DNA of 64,000 nt from Dyadobacter sp. CY261 (lineage in GTDB: Bacteria > Bacteroidota > Bacteroidia > Cytophagales > Spirosomataceae): contig NZ_JAKCPW010000003.1 in NCBI RefSeq assembly GCF_021440085.1, positions 372,001-436,000 on the forward strand, in the 5' to 3' direction. The notes below the pieces were generated by a model, which worked only from the letters and a program-made list of their open reading frames with translations, was not told where the DNA came from and made no database searches. The translations under genes and the position numbers were made by a program. Shown here one piece after another: positions 36,452-45,736 of this stretch. Each line of letters opens with the position of its first letter. Within the stretch, counting starts at the first letter, position 1.

Positions 36452-37420
36452 ATGAAGAAAGTATTTCAAACTAACCTGTGCCGGGCATCCCGGAGCCTAA
36501 TGCTTTCGGCAGGCGCACTGCTGATGGCAACCTTTTCGACAAAAGCCAATCCCGCTCCCCTTGCTTCTCCTATCGAAGGCCGCTGGGACATTTCAGTAGA
36601 TGCGAATGGCAAAACTTTGCCATCGTGGCTGGAAGTGCGGCACTCGGGCAACAAAACGCTCGTGGGGCAATTTACAGGCTTCTCCGGCAGCGCACGACCA
36701 ATTTCTGTGGTACATTTTCAAGAAGGCAAATTCGACTTTGCGATTCCCCCACAGTGGGAGCGCGGAGAAAGCGATCTAAAAGTGGAAGGAACGGTGTCTG
36801 GCGACGCCATTACGGGCTCACTAACCACCCCCGACGGCAAGACATACAGCTACAAAGGCGTCCGCGCTCCGTCGTTACGCGGAAAAGCGATGCCAGCCTG
36901 GGGCGCACCTATCAAACTGACGGCCGGCAATGAAATCAAAGGTTGGCATGCTAGCGGCGAAAACCAATGGATTGCTGAAAATGGCATTCTCCGGAGCCCG
37001 AAATCGGGCGCTAACCTGGTTACCGATCAGAAATTCGGCGATTTTAAACTACATATCGAGTTTCGCATTCCGAAAGGCAGCAACAGCGGTGTCTATCTGC
37101 GGGGCCGCTACGAAGTGCAGATCACCGACGGCAAAGGCATGGAGCCGTCTCTCGATCAGATGGGTGCTATTTACGGCTTCATCGTGCCAAGCGAAATGGT
37201 AGCCAAGGACGCGGGCGAATGGAATTCATTTGACATTACATTGGTAGGCCGCATGCTGACGCTGGTTGCGAACGGCAAAACCGTCATCAGCAACCAGGAA
37301 ATCCCCGGCATTACCGGTGGCGCGCTCGACAGCAATGAGGGCGAACCCGGCCCACTCTACATCCAGGGCGACCACGGTCCGGTTGAATACCGCAATATCG
37401 TGATCACACCCGCAAAATAA
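36452..37420 (+). CDS. Secreted two-domain DUF1080 protein
   Basis: A 322-residue exported protein (signal peptide through about residue 32, ending TKANP). Residues ~40-150 form a beta-rich N-terminal domain (GRWDISVDANGKTLPSWLEV; key block WDISVDANGK). DUF1080 covers ~155-322, with IPKGSNSGVYLRGRYEVQI and SFDITLVGR. Glycan-related hydrolase or lyase activity is likely from the family. Related to the single-domain protein at 19565. Confidence 0.86.
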   Translation: MKKVFQTNLCRASRSLMLSAGALLMATFSTKANPAPLASPIEGRWDISVDANGKTLPSWLEVRHSGNKTLVGQFTGFSGSARPISVVHFQEGKFDFAIPPQWERGESDLKVEGTVSGDAITGSLTTPDGKTYSYKGVRAPSLRGKAMPAWGAPIKLTAGNEIKGWHASGENQWIAENGILRSPKSGANLVTDQKFGDFKLHIEFRIPKGSNSGVYLRGRYEVQITDGKGMEPSLDQMGAIYGFIVPSEMVAKDAGEWNSFDITLVGRMLTLVANGKTVISNQEIPGITGGALDSNEGEPGPLYIQGDHGPVEYRNIVITPAK

Positions 37421-37439
37421 TCGCTTCGGAAGTCGCACT

Positions 37440-38210
37440 TCAAAAGCCGCTACCCTGCCCCTTCAAACCCATATAATGACTGCGCAATGGTTTGTCGAAA
37501 TGCTCGATGGAATACCGCAGCAAGGTCCGGGGCATGGTAGCGGCGTGTTTATCGAGAAATCGTTGTAATTCTGCACGGTTTACCTGGCCTGCGCTTCGTA
37601 GCATCCAGCCGGTGGCTTTATGAATGAGATCTTGCTTGTCATTCAAAAGCAGTTTCGCGATCCTAAAAGTATCTGCTATATCTCCTTTTTTGATAAAATA
37701 CCCTGTCGCGACGATGGCAGTACGACGCTCCCAAATACTTTCCGATTCAGCCAGTTTGTAAAGCACCTCCCGCGGCTCCCTGGAAATGTAAAGGTACCCG
37801 CCTACTACATGCGGTGCACAGATGTCCACCAGGTCCCAGTTGTTGATCCTGTGTGTGTTACGCAAATACAACTCAAATAGCAGCTTCCGTTGATCGGCCG
37901 TTGTCTTTTTGCTTCTCGCCTGCTTGTCGATAATGCTCAACGCACCCGTCCTTATTTCATGGATCGGATTTTCGAGCATCAATTCGATTTCTTCCAGCGG
38001 CATATGGATGTAAGCTTTGGCCAGTTCGAAAATCTGTCCCATGCGCACGCCCATGAAAATATCCCCTTCCCCATATTGCCCCTGACCGGTTTTAAAATAA
38101 CGCATCAGTTTTAATGCTTCTACCGGCGAACGGAATTTTTCCATGTGTTCGGCAAATTCCTGGGCCGTTGGGTTCGACGGCTTTTCCTTAATAGCCTCGA
38201 TAGCTGCCAT
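37440..38210 (-). CDS. DNA alkylation repair protein (AlkD-like)
   Basis: A 256-residue all-helical HEAT-like repeat protein of the AlkD family, which excise N3/N7 alkylated bases. It has RMGQIFELAKAY and the Asp/Trp block INNWDLVDICAPHVVG that lines the AlkD lesion site, then ERRTAIVATGYFI. Single gene, not adjacent to the SOS-type box. Activity from family only. Confidence 0.88.
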   Translation of the reverse strand: MAAIEAIKEKPSNPTAQEFAEHMEKFRSPVEALKLMRYFKTGQGQYGEGDIFMGVRMGQIFELAKAYIHMPLEEIELMLENPIHEIRTGALSIIDKQARSKKTTADQRKLLFELYLRNTHRINNWDLVDICAPHVVGGYLYISREPREVLYKLAESESIWERRTAIVATGYFIKKGDIADTFRIAKLLLNDKQDLIHKATGWMLRSAGQVNRAELQRFLDKHAATMPRTLLRYSIEHFDKPLRSHYMGLKGQGSGF

Positions 38211-38334
38211 AGATCTGTTGTTGAAAGTGCTTTTCTCAAAGATAATGATATAAAAATGATGAAATCATAACCCTCGGGTAACAGCCGGAGCTGATCCGTG
38301 AAATAAATTTGAAGTCCTAAATTCACCGGTATTA

Positions 38335-40842
38335 ATGGATTCAAGAAGAGATTTTCTTAAAAAAGCCGCTCTGCTTGCGGGTACGGGCGCAGTGGCCAAT
38401 ACACTTCCACCTGTCATTCAAAAGGCACTAGCCATCGACCCGGCACCAGGTAGTACTTTTTACGACGCCGAGCATATCGTATTCCTGATGCAGGAAAACC
38501 GCTCGTTCGATCACCAACTTGGCATGTTGCAGGGCGTTCGCGGTTTCAACGATCCCCGTGCGATCGAGCTGCCGGATAAAAATAAGGTATGGTTCCAAAC
38601 CAATAAGGCAGGCGACACTTACGGACCTTTCCGCCTGAATGTAAAAGATACCAAAGTGGCCTGGATGGGTTCCATCCCGCACGGCTGGACCGACCAGACC
38701 GACGCCATGAACAACGGCAAATACGACCGCTGGCTCGACGTAAAAGCCCCGCGCAACAAACAATATTCGCACATTCCGCTCACTATGGGATATTGCGACC
38801 GCTCGGACTTCCCATTCTATTATTCGCTCGCCGACGCATTCACCGTTTGCGACCACAATTTCTGTTCGAGCATTACCGGCACGCACCCCAACCGCTATTA
38901 CTGGATGTCGGGCACAGTTCGGGAGAAAAACGAGCCGTCGGGCATTGCACATTTGTGGAATATCAGCAATTATGAATATCCCGAACTCGAATGGAAAACC
39001 TATCCCGAACGCCTCGAAGAAAACGGCATTGACTGGAAGGTTTACCAGAATGAAATCACAATGGGTTATGGGCTTAAAGGTGAAGAAAGCGCATGGCTCA
39101 GCAACTTTGGCACCAATGTATTGGAGTATTTCAAAGCTTACAATGTGCGTTTCCACGAGGGCGGATTCGCCAATCTTGAAACTAAACGGCAAACAATCGT
39201 CCAGACCATTGCCGATCTGGAAAAAGAAGCAGGCACCGATGCCCGCGCCGCCACACGGCTCGCAGCGGCTAAACGGCTTTTGAAGAACATTGAAACAGCA
39301 CAGACGAAGTTCAATAAGGAAACGCAAGCCCGCCTATCCGACAGGGAGAAAAATCTGAATGACAGGGCGTTCACAACCAACATCAGCGACCCTCATTTCC
39401 ATGAACTGACGTCGATGCAGTACGCCGACAATGGTACTGAACGGACATTGAATGTACCCAAAGGCGATGTATTCCACCAATTTAGAGAAGACGTAAAAAA
39501 CGGCACATTACCGACCGTTTCTTGGCTCATGCCGCCGGCGCATTTCTCCGATCACCCGGGCGAGCCCTGGTTTGGGCCGTGGTATGTAAGCGAGGCCATG
39601 GAAATCCTTTTGCAAAACCCGGAAGTTTGGAAGAAGACCATTTTCATTGTGACTTATGATGAAAATGACGGCTATTTCGACCATGTGCCTCCATTTACAG
39701 TTCCTAATCCTTATCAAGAAAACACTGGTAAAGTATCCGCCGGGATCGATCCAAAGCTCGATTTCGCATTGGCAGACCAGCAAACCAATCCGTCGGCCAA
39801 TCCTGCCAGCATTCGTGAAGGCTCCATCGGGCTTGGGTATCGTGTACCGATGATCATCGCTTCGCCTTGGTCGAGGGGTGGATATGTCAATTCAGAAGTC
39901 TTTGACCATACTTCGTCGCTGCAATTCCTTGAAAACTTTTTAGAAAAGAAGTTTAAGAAAAAAGTCCACGAAGAGAACATTACGCAATGGCGACGGACCA
40001 TCTGCGGTGATCTGACTTCTGTTTTCCGGCCTTATAATGGAGAAAAGATCGAGAAACCGGTTTTCCTCCAACAAAAGCAATTCATCGAAAGCATTCACCA
40101 GGCGCAGTTCAAGCAAGCTCCCGAAAATTTCAAAAAGCTCGACGCGACGGAGCTTGGCGACCTTAACGCAAATCCGGGAAAATCACCGCTGTTTCCGGTT
40201 CAGGAAAAAGGGGTGCGGCCGGCTTGCGCATTACCATACGAACCACTTGTAAATGCACAGGTAGGTAACACTGGTAGTGCGCTTCAAGTGTCATTCAAGG
40301 CTGGTAACAGACTTTTTGGCACAAAATCGAGTGGAATTCCTTTTCGGGTGTATGCGATGAAACCTTATAAAAACGAAACGCTCCGCTCCTGGGATTACAG
40401 CGTGGCCGCAGGCGACCAGCTTACCGACGAATGGCAACTATCTGGTTTTGACAATAATGCTTATCACCTGCGCATTTACGGGCCAAACGGCTTTTACCGC
40501 GAGTTTCTGGGAAATGCCGCTAATCCCAAACTCAAAGTGAGTTGCGATTATGAGGTAAAATCTTCGAAACCAACCGGCAATGTCATGGTAACAATTGAAA
40601 ACCTGGATTCGAAAGCGCATGAGGTGACTATTGAAGATAATAGTTATAAAACAGGTGTTAAAAACAAGTCTTTTGCCGTTGGTGGCAAAGCATCGCTCGT
40701 GCTGGAACTAGGCAAATCGTTTCAATGGTACGATTTCAGCGTGAAAGTGAAGGGGTATAAATCATATGAGGAGCGTTTTGCCGGGCATGTCGAAACCGGA
40801 GCTGTTACCAAGACGGATCCGTTAATGGGTGGCGTTGTGTAA
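38335..40842 (+). CDS. Tat-exported phospholipase C (phosphocholine-specific type)
   Basis: An 835-residue protein. The twin-arginine signal (SRRDFLKK at 3-10, hydrophobic AALLAGTGAVA) precedes a PF04185 phosphoesterase domain (about 45-510) with FLMQENRSFDHQLG, SWLMPPAHFSDHP and TYDENDGYFDHV. Two C-terminal DUF756 repeats follow (~610-825; SGIPFRVYAM and HEVTIEDNSYKTG). Such enzymes release phosphocholine from phosphatidylcholine or sphingomyelin. Full length for the family. Followed by a strong terminator. Confidence 0.92.
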   Translation: MDSRRDFLKKAALLAGTGAVANTLPPVIQKALAIDPAPGSTFYDAEHIVFLMQENRSFDHQLGMLQGVRGFNDPRAIELPDKNKVWFQTNKAGDTYGPFRLNVKDTKVAWMGSIPHGWTDQTDAMNNGKYDRWLDVKAPRNKQYSHIPLTMGYCDRSDFPFYYSLADAFTVCDHNFCSSITGTHPNRYYWMSGTVREKNEPSGIAHLWNISNYEYPELEWKTYPERLEENGIDWKVYQNEITMGYGLKGEESAWLSNFGTNVLEYFKAYNVRFHEGGFANLETKRQTIVQTIADLEKEAGTDARAATRLAAAKRLLKNIETAQTKFNKETQARLSDREKNLNDRAFTTNISDPHFHELTSMQYADNGTERTLNVPKGDVFHQFREDVKNGTLPTVSWLMPPAHFSDHPGEPWFGPWYVSEAMEILLQNPEVWKKTIFIVTYDENDGYFDHVPPFTVPNPYQENTGKVSAGIDPKLDFALADQQTNPSANPASIREGSIGLGYRVPMIIASPWSRGGYVNSEVFDHTSSLQFLENFLEKKFKKKVHEENITQWRRTICGDLTSVFRPYNGEKIEKPVFLQQKQFIESIHQAQFKQAPENFKKLDATELGDLNANPGKSPLFPVQEKGVRPACALPYEPLVNAQVGNTGSALQVSFKAGNRLFGTKSSGIPFRVYAMKPYKNETLRSWDYSVAAGDQLTDEWQLSGFDNNAYHLRIYGPNGFYREFLGNAANPKLKVSCDYEVKSSKPTGNVMVTIENLDSKAHEVTIEDNSYKTGVKNKSFAVGGKASLVLELGKSFQWYDFSVKVKGYKSYEERFAGHVETGAVTKTDPLMGGVV

Positions 40843-40861
40843 TTTCCTTTGTTGATATAAT

Positions 40862-40902
40862 AGCAAATGGCCGGAATCGATCAATTGTTCCGGCCATTTG
40901 CT
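40862..40902. terminator. Strong bidirectional terminator
   Basis: AGCAAATGGCCGGAA (40862-40876) pairs perfectly over 15 bases with 40888-40902 around an 11-base loop. It lies between the phospholipase gene and the convergent DoxX gene. Confidence 0.85.
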
Positions 40903-40927
40903 TTGCTGACGAAATGTAATTTGACGC

Positions 40928-41332
40928 TTATTTCTTGAATGGAATCATCGCCCGCAACTTCTCGTCACGCAGGTACAACCCGACCCAGACAAGTACGCCA
41001 AATACTGCCGCGAAATACAAAGGCTGACCCACACGCACCATGATCGCGATGGCACCGCCGAGGTAACCGGTGATTAAAATAGCGCCCAAAAAAGCGGTAC
41101 GCGGGATGATATAAAGGATCGTAGAAATCAGCAAAGCTGTTCCAATGCTCTGCACCTGATCCACGGGCCAGCCCAGCGCCGCCGAACCTTCAATCGAATG
41201 GGACTCCTTGATTACCTTCATAATGGCATCGAAAAGCAGGAACAAAATGCATAATGCGCTGATGATCTTGCCAGCGAGCACCCCTTTGTTACCCTGGCTT
41301 TTTACGTTCGAATTGACGAGTGTAGCTTCCAT
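40928..41332 (-). CDS. DoxX-like membrane protein
   Basis: A 134-residue protein with four hydrophobic helices. It has the DoxX-like family pattern ISALCILFLLFDAIMKVIKES, GWPVDQVQSIGTALLISTILY and ILITGYLGGAIA (key blocks LLFDAIMK and TGYLGGAIA). Function in these small members is not established. Single gene. Confidence 0.85.
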   Translation of the reverse strand: MEATLVNSNVKSQGNKGVLAGKIISALCILFLLFDAIMKVIKESHSIEGSAALGWPVDQVQSIGTALLISTILYIIPRTAFLGAILITGYLGGAIAIMVRVGQPLYFAAVFGVLVWVGLYLRDEKLRAMIPFKK

Positions 41333-41576
41333 GATTTCTTTTGGTTTATATAAGTTTTGTTTGACTGATTGGTTGATACAAAACTAATGGGTACCAAAAG
41401 GATAGGCGCTGTGTGAAAACGGCATTGTTAGGGGGCGTTTACGCCAGTAACAGAACCATTCTACTGACTTACGGGCAATTACCCTGCATTTATTCCGTTG
41501 TTGGTTACAAAAAGTAGAAATTATTAGTAACTTGCTTTTAACTGAGATTCCATCGTAGCCCGCAACAACTGTAAAT

Positions 41577-41879
41577 ATGAAAGAACCGATCATGCAGGAT
41601 GACATCCTTGCAGCAAGCATTCGTAACGGCGACATACCCTCTTTCACAAGGGTTTACGAAACCTACCACGCTTATCTGTTCCGCTTTGCACTTCGCTTCC
41701 TGAAATCTACCGAACATGCCGAAGAAGCTGTGCACGATGTATTCCTGAAATTATGGGAAAACCGCGATTGCCTGAACAATGAATGTTCCCTGAAAGGTTA
41801 CCTGCTCAAAATCTGCAAAAGCCACATTTTCCAAATCCTCACACGAGCGGGCAGAGAGCAAGCCGTACTGCGATTCTGA
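41577..41879 (+). CDS. Very short ECF sigma factor-like protein (region 2 only)
   Basis: A 100-residue protein that ends after sigma region 2. VYETYHAYLFRFALRFLKSTEHAEEAVHDVFLKLWENRD contains the region 2 core (key block AEEAVHDVFLKLWENR). The following DNA-opening segment LKGYLLKICKSHIFQIL stops at REQAVLRF. Region 4, which reads the -35 element, is missing; normal members are about 190 residues. The next gene is a shortened FecR-like anti-sigma 18 bases away, so this is either a decayed pair or a minimal one. Confidence 0.7.
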   Translation: MKEPIMQDDILAASIRNGDIPSFTRVYETYHAYLFRFALRFLKSTEHAEEAVHDVFLKLWENRDCLNNECSLKGYLLKICKSHIFQILTRAGREQAVLRF

Positions 41880-41897
41880 TCAAACCGGGACAGACGC

Positions 41898-42242
41898 ATG
41901 GACAAAGAACTTCACATCAGAAACCTCGTTTACAAATACATTTCGAACCAGTGTAATGGTCACGAGCAGGACGAATTGTTCCGGCATCTGCAAACACCGG
42001 CAGGCAAATGGGTTTTTGATGAGGTGATGACGTCCGAAGCCGGCAAAATCTTCACAACCGAGGAAGATATCGAACCGGCCGTTTCCAATCGGTTGTTGGG
42101 ACGTTTGCGTCAAAGCGTACTGCTGGAGCATGATGTCCAGACGCAGCCCGTACCGTTCTATCGCCACAGCAACTTTATTTGGGCATCCGCAGTTGCCCTG
42201 GCATTGTTAGTCGGCCTGGTGCTTTATCGTCTTTGGACCTAA
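41898..42242 (+). CDS. Short FecR-like anti-sigma remnant with one membrane helix
   Basis: A 114-residue protein: N-terminal part like FecR anti-sigma cytoplasmic domains (YISNQCNGHEQDELFRHLQTPAGKWVFDEV; key block QTPAGKWVFDEV), then one transmembrane helix (FIWASAVALALLVGLVLY) and four more residues. The periplasmic FecR domain is absent. It overlaps the opposing DinB-like gene by four bases. It pairs with the region-2-only sigma gene. Confidence 0.65.
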   Translation: MDKELHIRNLVYKYISNQCNGHEQDELFRHLQTPAGKWVFDEVMTSEAGKIFTTEEDIEPAVSNRLLGRLRQSVLLEHDVQTQPVPFYRHSNFIWASAVALALLVGLVLYRLWT

Positions 42243-42811
42243 TACCCTTTCTTTTTGATATACTCGTCTGTAAAATGCATTCTCGCCTTCGGTTGAGCGA
42301 ATTTTTCGCCATTATAATCTTGTGACTTCCCACGTGGTATTGATAGCGACGACCATTTTTCATTCAACGCCATTTTACCGATAAACACGATCTGGCCTAC
42401 ATGATAAGGATAATGGGCCAATTGCCTGTTAATGGCCTCCATCACTGAATGTCCCTGGTTTCGAATGTAAATGACAGTCTCCCAATTCGACTCATTGAGT
42501 GAATCCAATGCATGGAAAAGACGGTTCCAGCCCTCGTTCCATTTCGCGAGGAGATCCTCACGACCATCGATATCATTATCAAATTCGGTATCGCGGCTTC
42601 GCCATTCCTTTTCCCCGTCGGTGGTCAGGAAATCGGTCCAGCGGGAAAGCATATTTCCCCATAAATGCTTCACAATGCTGGCAATGCTGTTACTTTCTTC
42701 GTTGTATTTCCAGAAAAGCTGGTCGTCGCTTAGCTGCGCGATGGTCTTCTCTCCCAGCATTTTATAATATTCAAATTGTTTTCTGACACTTTCAAGATAT
42801 TCCTGGTTCAT
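42239..42811 (-). CDS. DinB-superfamily protein (DUF1572-like)
   Basis: A 190-residue helical-bundle protein. It carries a DinB-type metal-site His triad: the first in SIVKHLWGNM, another in YPYHVGQIVFIGKM. DUF1572 members are of unknown function, sometimes linked to thiol transfer. It is on the same strand as the cobalamin operon, 54 bases after cobC, with no obvious terminator between, so readthrough is possible. Confidence 0.85.
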   Translation of the reverse strand: MNQEYLESVRKQFEYYKMLGEKTIAQLSDDQLFWKYNEESNSIASIVKHLWGNMLSRWTDFLTTDGEKEWRSRDTEFDNDIDGREDLLAKWNEGWNRLFHALDSLNESNWETVIYIRNQGHSVMEAINRQLAHYPYHVGQIVFIGKMALNEKWSSLSIPRGKSQDYNGEKFAQPKARMHFTDEYIKKKGY

Positions 42812-42865
42812 AGCGCGGCAATTTGAGTGGTTTATATAAAATTCAAATTACAAATTGTTGACGAT

Positions 42866-43390
42866 TTAATGAACTTCAACCCGAATCACCTCACCGTAGC
42901 TAACGTTAATATTAAATATATCTTGCAAATCGATTTGTCTTACAATGGAAAGGATCAGGCGAATCACTCCGGCGTGCGTCACGATTGCTACCTTATCATA
43001 ACCCGATTGCCCCAGCTCCTTCCAGAATGCCTCCACGCGCGCATACATTTGCATCATGCTTTCACCTCCTGGCGTACACACGTTCACGAAATCGTCCATC
43101 CATGCCTGCAATGCCTGCTGGTCCACAGTATTCCACGTTTTGCCCTCCCAGCCACCAAAATCCAACTCCTGCAAACGAGGATCTGTCAAAACATCGGTGT
43201 AAAGCGCCCGGGCAAGTTGAATGCAACGAAGAGCCGGACTTGAATACATGATCTCAAAGTCTTTACCAAGCTTTGCCCGGACAGCTTCCAACTCGGCAGG
43301 AAAATCGGCATGAAGCAAAAGTTCTGTACGACCATAAATCATTCCAGGTTCGAAAATGGGAGTCGTATGCCGGATCAGACAAACTTCCAT
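42866..43390 (-). CDS. cobC: Alpha-ribazole phosphatase CobC
   Basis: A 174-residue histidine phosphatase. The catalytic RHT is in VCLIRHTTP at the start, the second His in VTHAGVIRL, and Arg in SSPALRCIQLA. It removes the phosphate from alpha-ribazole phosphate (or the nucleotide loop precursor) in lower-ligand assembly. It overlaps the cobS gene by 16 bases and is the last cobalamin gene of the left operon, which supports the assignment over a generic phosphatase. Confidence 0.88.
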   Translation of the reverse strand: MEVCLIRHTTPIFEPGMIYGRTELLLHADFPAELEAVRAKLGKDFEIMYSSPALRCIQLARALYTDVLTDPRLQELDFGGWEGKTWNTVDQQALQAWMDDFVNVCTPGGESMMQMYARVEAFWKELGQSGYDKVAIVTHAGVIRLILSIVRQIDLQDIFNINVSYGEVIRVEVH

Positions 43391-44166
43391 AACACCACAA
43401 GCAAAAAGTAGAATGCTATTTCACAAACCTGCTGAATAGCGCCAAGACAATCGCCCGTGTAGCCACCGATCCATTTTCCGAAATAACGTGCGAGCATGGT
43501 GGTGATCAATCCCAAGATCGGGATAACAGCGAAAATCAATGGTTGTGCAAGAAGGACCGCCAATGGAAACAGCGGCAAAACGCCAAAAATAATGGCTGCT
43601 ATCAATACGGAAAAAGGGGGCTTTTCGGCGACTGGCTTCGCCTTGCTATCGGTATCGCGCGAGTAAGGCAGCATATAAATGACGAAAACCGGCATGAGCC
43701 TGCTCAGCGCATGCGCGCTCACAAGCGTTGCGATAATCCCAAATTGCGAAGCATGTGCTCCGATGGATTGAAGAAGTGCGAATTTTAGCCCGAGGATCAG
43801 AATCAGTCCGACGGACGCATAGGTACCCACCCGACTATCTTTCATGATTTCCAGAATCTTATCCCGCGTCCATCCGCCTCCAAAACCATCGCACGTGTCG
43901 GCAAAACCATCTTCGTGGAATGCGCCGGTCAGTAAGATCGAAATGATCATCGAGCAGAGAATAGCTATCGAAGGGTTGGTCAGGTAGTCGGTCAGAAGCC
44001 ATGCAGCTCCTGCTACCGCGCCTACAATCCAACCGACAAATGGCAAATAGGCCGTCGCGAGACTGAGGTATTCGGGCCGGTAAGCCACCCATGTCGGCGC
44101 TGGCAGACGGGTGTAAAATTGCAATGCAGTGAAAAACAGCGTGAGCTGCTGACGGATATGCGACAT
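43375..44166 (-). CDS. cobS: Adenosylcobinamide-GDP ribazoletransferase CobS
   Basis: A 263-residue integral membrane enzyme that joins alpha-ribazole to AdoCbi-GDP. It shows the DxxDG-type active-site block HEDGFADTCDGFGGGWTRDKILEIMKDSRVGTYA (key block DGFADTCDGFGGG) and about seven membrane segments. It starts 23 bases after cobT. Full length for the family. Confidence 0.93.
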   Translation of the reverse strand: MSHIRQQLTLFFTALQFYTRLPAPTWVAYRPEYLSLATAYLPFVGWIVGAVAGAAWLLTDYLTNPSIAILCSMIISILLTGAFHEDGFADTCDGFGGGWTRDKILEIMKDSRVGTYASVGLILILGLKFALLQSIGAHASQFGIIATLVSAHALSRLMPVFVIYMLPYSRDTDSKAKPVAEKPPFSVLIAAIIFGVLPLFPLAVLLAQPLIFAVIPILGLITTMLARYFGKWIGGYTGDCLGAIQQVCEIAFYFLLVVLWKFV

Positions 44167-44189
44167 CTGTTTTCGGCTATAAGCTTTCG

Positions 44190-45221
44190 TTACTGGCCCT
44201 CCATTTTCTGGCTTACGCCCGCACTTTCGAAGCTGGCCATTTCATTCAGGAATGCGACGGCGCATTGTAACAGCGGATAAGCAAGCGCACATCCGGTCCC
44301 TTCGCCGAGACGCAGATCGAGTTTCAAAATTGCATCGGCTTCCACGGATTCAAGCAGCAAACGGTGCCCTCTTTCATTGGATTGATGGCAGAAAACTGCG
44401 TTTCGTGAGATAGCAGGCTCCATTTTAAATGCAGCTAAATAACTTACCGAGGCGATAAAACCATCCACCAGAACCAACATTCCCAGCTTCGCGGCTTCCA
44501 GCATAGCCCCACACATCATCGCGATTTCAAAGCCACCAAATGTCGTCAGCACCGATTCCGGGTCGTCATTTACATCCTTATGACGTTCCAATGCATCGGT
44601 TAATACCGCTATTTTTTTCGATAGTTGCGCATCGTTAAGGCCCGTTCCCTTTCCTACACAGTCGGCTATCGGAATATGCAGCAGCCGGCTCATAACCGCC
44701 GATGCCGATGAAGTATTTCCAATACCCATTTCACCGAAGCCGATCACATTACAGCCGGTTTGGTAAACTTCCCTGACCAATTCCGTCCCCTTTTCGAGAC
44801 ATTGCCTGCATTCCGCCGCCGTCATCGCAGGCTGTTCAGCAAAGCTTTTCGTACCGAAATTGACCTTTGCATCGATCAGCTTTTCGTTCTTTCCAAAATC
44901 ATAATCCACACCCGCATCCACCAAAAGCAGGTTAATGCCGTGCTGGCGTGTAAAAACATTGATCGCCGCACCTCCTCCTATAAAGTTGAGTACCATCTGT
45001 GGCGTTACTTCCGACGGATAGGCACTCACACCCTGCGCCGCAATTCCGTGGCTGGCCGCGAAGACCATGATATGCGGATTGACCAACTTCGGCGACAAGG
45101 TTCCCTGTACAGAGGCGATCTGGAATGCCAGTTTTTCCAGTGCTCCCAGCGCACCCAGCGGCTTCGTTTTCAAATCGATTTTCGCCTGGATTTCCTGTTT
45201 GGTTATAGTGGATATATGCAT
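44190..45221 (-). CDS. cobT: Nicotinate-nucleotide--dimethylbenzimidazole phosphoribosyltransferase CobT
   Basis: A 343-residue enzyme that makes alpha-ribazole phosphate from DMB and NaMN. Motifs are FAASHGIAAQGVSAYP, GFGEMGIGNTSSASAV and the catalytic-Glu region LRLGEGTGCALAYPLL. Gap of two bases after cobU. No dedicated DMB synthase (BluB) is in the window. Confidence 0.94.
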   Translation of the reverse strand: MHISTITKQEIQAKIDLKTKPLGALGALEKLAFQIASVQGTLSPKLVNPHIMVFAASHGIAAQGVSAYPSEVTPQMVLNFIGGGAAINVFTRQHGINLLLVDAGVDYDFGKNEKLIDAKVNFGTKSFAEQPAMTAAECRQCLEKGTELVREVYQTGCNVIGFGEMGIGNTSSASAVMSRLLHIPIADCVGKGTGLNDAQLSKKIAVLTDALERHKDVNDDPESVLTTFGGFEIAMMCGAMLEAAKLGMLVLVDGFIASVSYLAAFKMEPAISRNAVFCHQSNERGHRLLLESVEADAILKLDLRLGEGTGCALAYPLLQCAVAFLNEMASFESAGVSQKMEGQ

Positions 45222-45223
45222 GG

Positions 45224-45736
45224 TTATTTCATTGATTTTAATGTTAATGGAATACCGGAAACCATCATAATTGCTTCATCGGCAACGGCAGCTACATGCT
45301 GGTTTGCCCAACCTTGCAGATCGGCGAATTTCCGTCCCGCCTCAGTTTCAGCATGAACGCCCATGCCTATTTCATTAGAGATTATGATTAATGTCGCATC
45401 AATTTTCACGAGTGCATCGATTTCTGCTTTAAATGCAGCCAATGATTTTTCAATATCAAATTCAAAGGCAACAAAAAGATTGGTCAGCCACAAAGTGACG
45501 CAATCGATCACCGCCACTTTGCCCGTCAATGGGAGCAAATGAATGTCCTTTTCACTTTCCAGTGACGCCCATTCCGGCCCGCGTTCGTCCTGGTGACGTT
45601 TTACGCGTTTCGCAAAATCTTCGTCCCAAATTCTGGATGTGGCTACATACACGGGATGCTGGCTCTTTTGCAATGCCAATTCCATCGCAAAGCTGCTTTT
45701 TCCGCTGCGCACACCGCCTGTCAGGTACACGATCAT
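45224..45736 (-). CDS. cobU: Adenosylcobinamide kinase / GTP:cobinamide-P guanylyltransferase CobU
   Basis: About 170 residues. The P-loop GGVRSGKSSFA is at residues 6-16, the guanylylated-His region reads RVKRHQDER, and SNEIGMGVHAET follows. It phosphorylates and GMP-activates adenosylcobinamide. ATG 45736 (MIVYLTGGVRSGKS) overlaps the pduO stop by four bases (ATGA); a longer frame to 45781 is inside pduO. Confidence 0.94.
   Translation of the reverse strand: MIVYLTGGVRSGKSSFAMELALQKSQHPVYVATSRIWDEDFAKRVKRHQDERGPEWASLESEKDIHLLPLTGKVAVIDCVTLWLTNLFVAFEFDIEKSLAAFKAEIDALVKIDATLIIISNEIGMGVHAETEAGRKFADLQGWANQHVAAVADEAIMMVSGIPLTLKSMK

Noticed and set aside
38428..39327. 299-codon minus-strand frame over phospholipase C
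   Set aside because: Lies wholly within a well-supported gene; no motifs and no start context.
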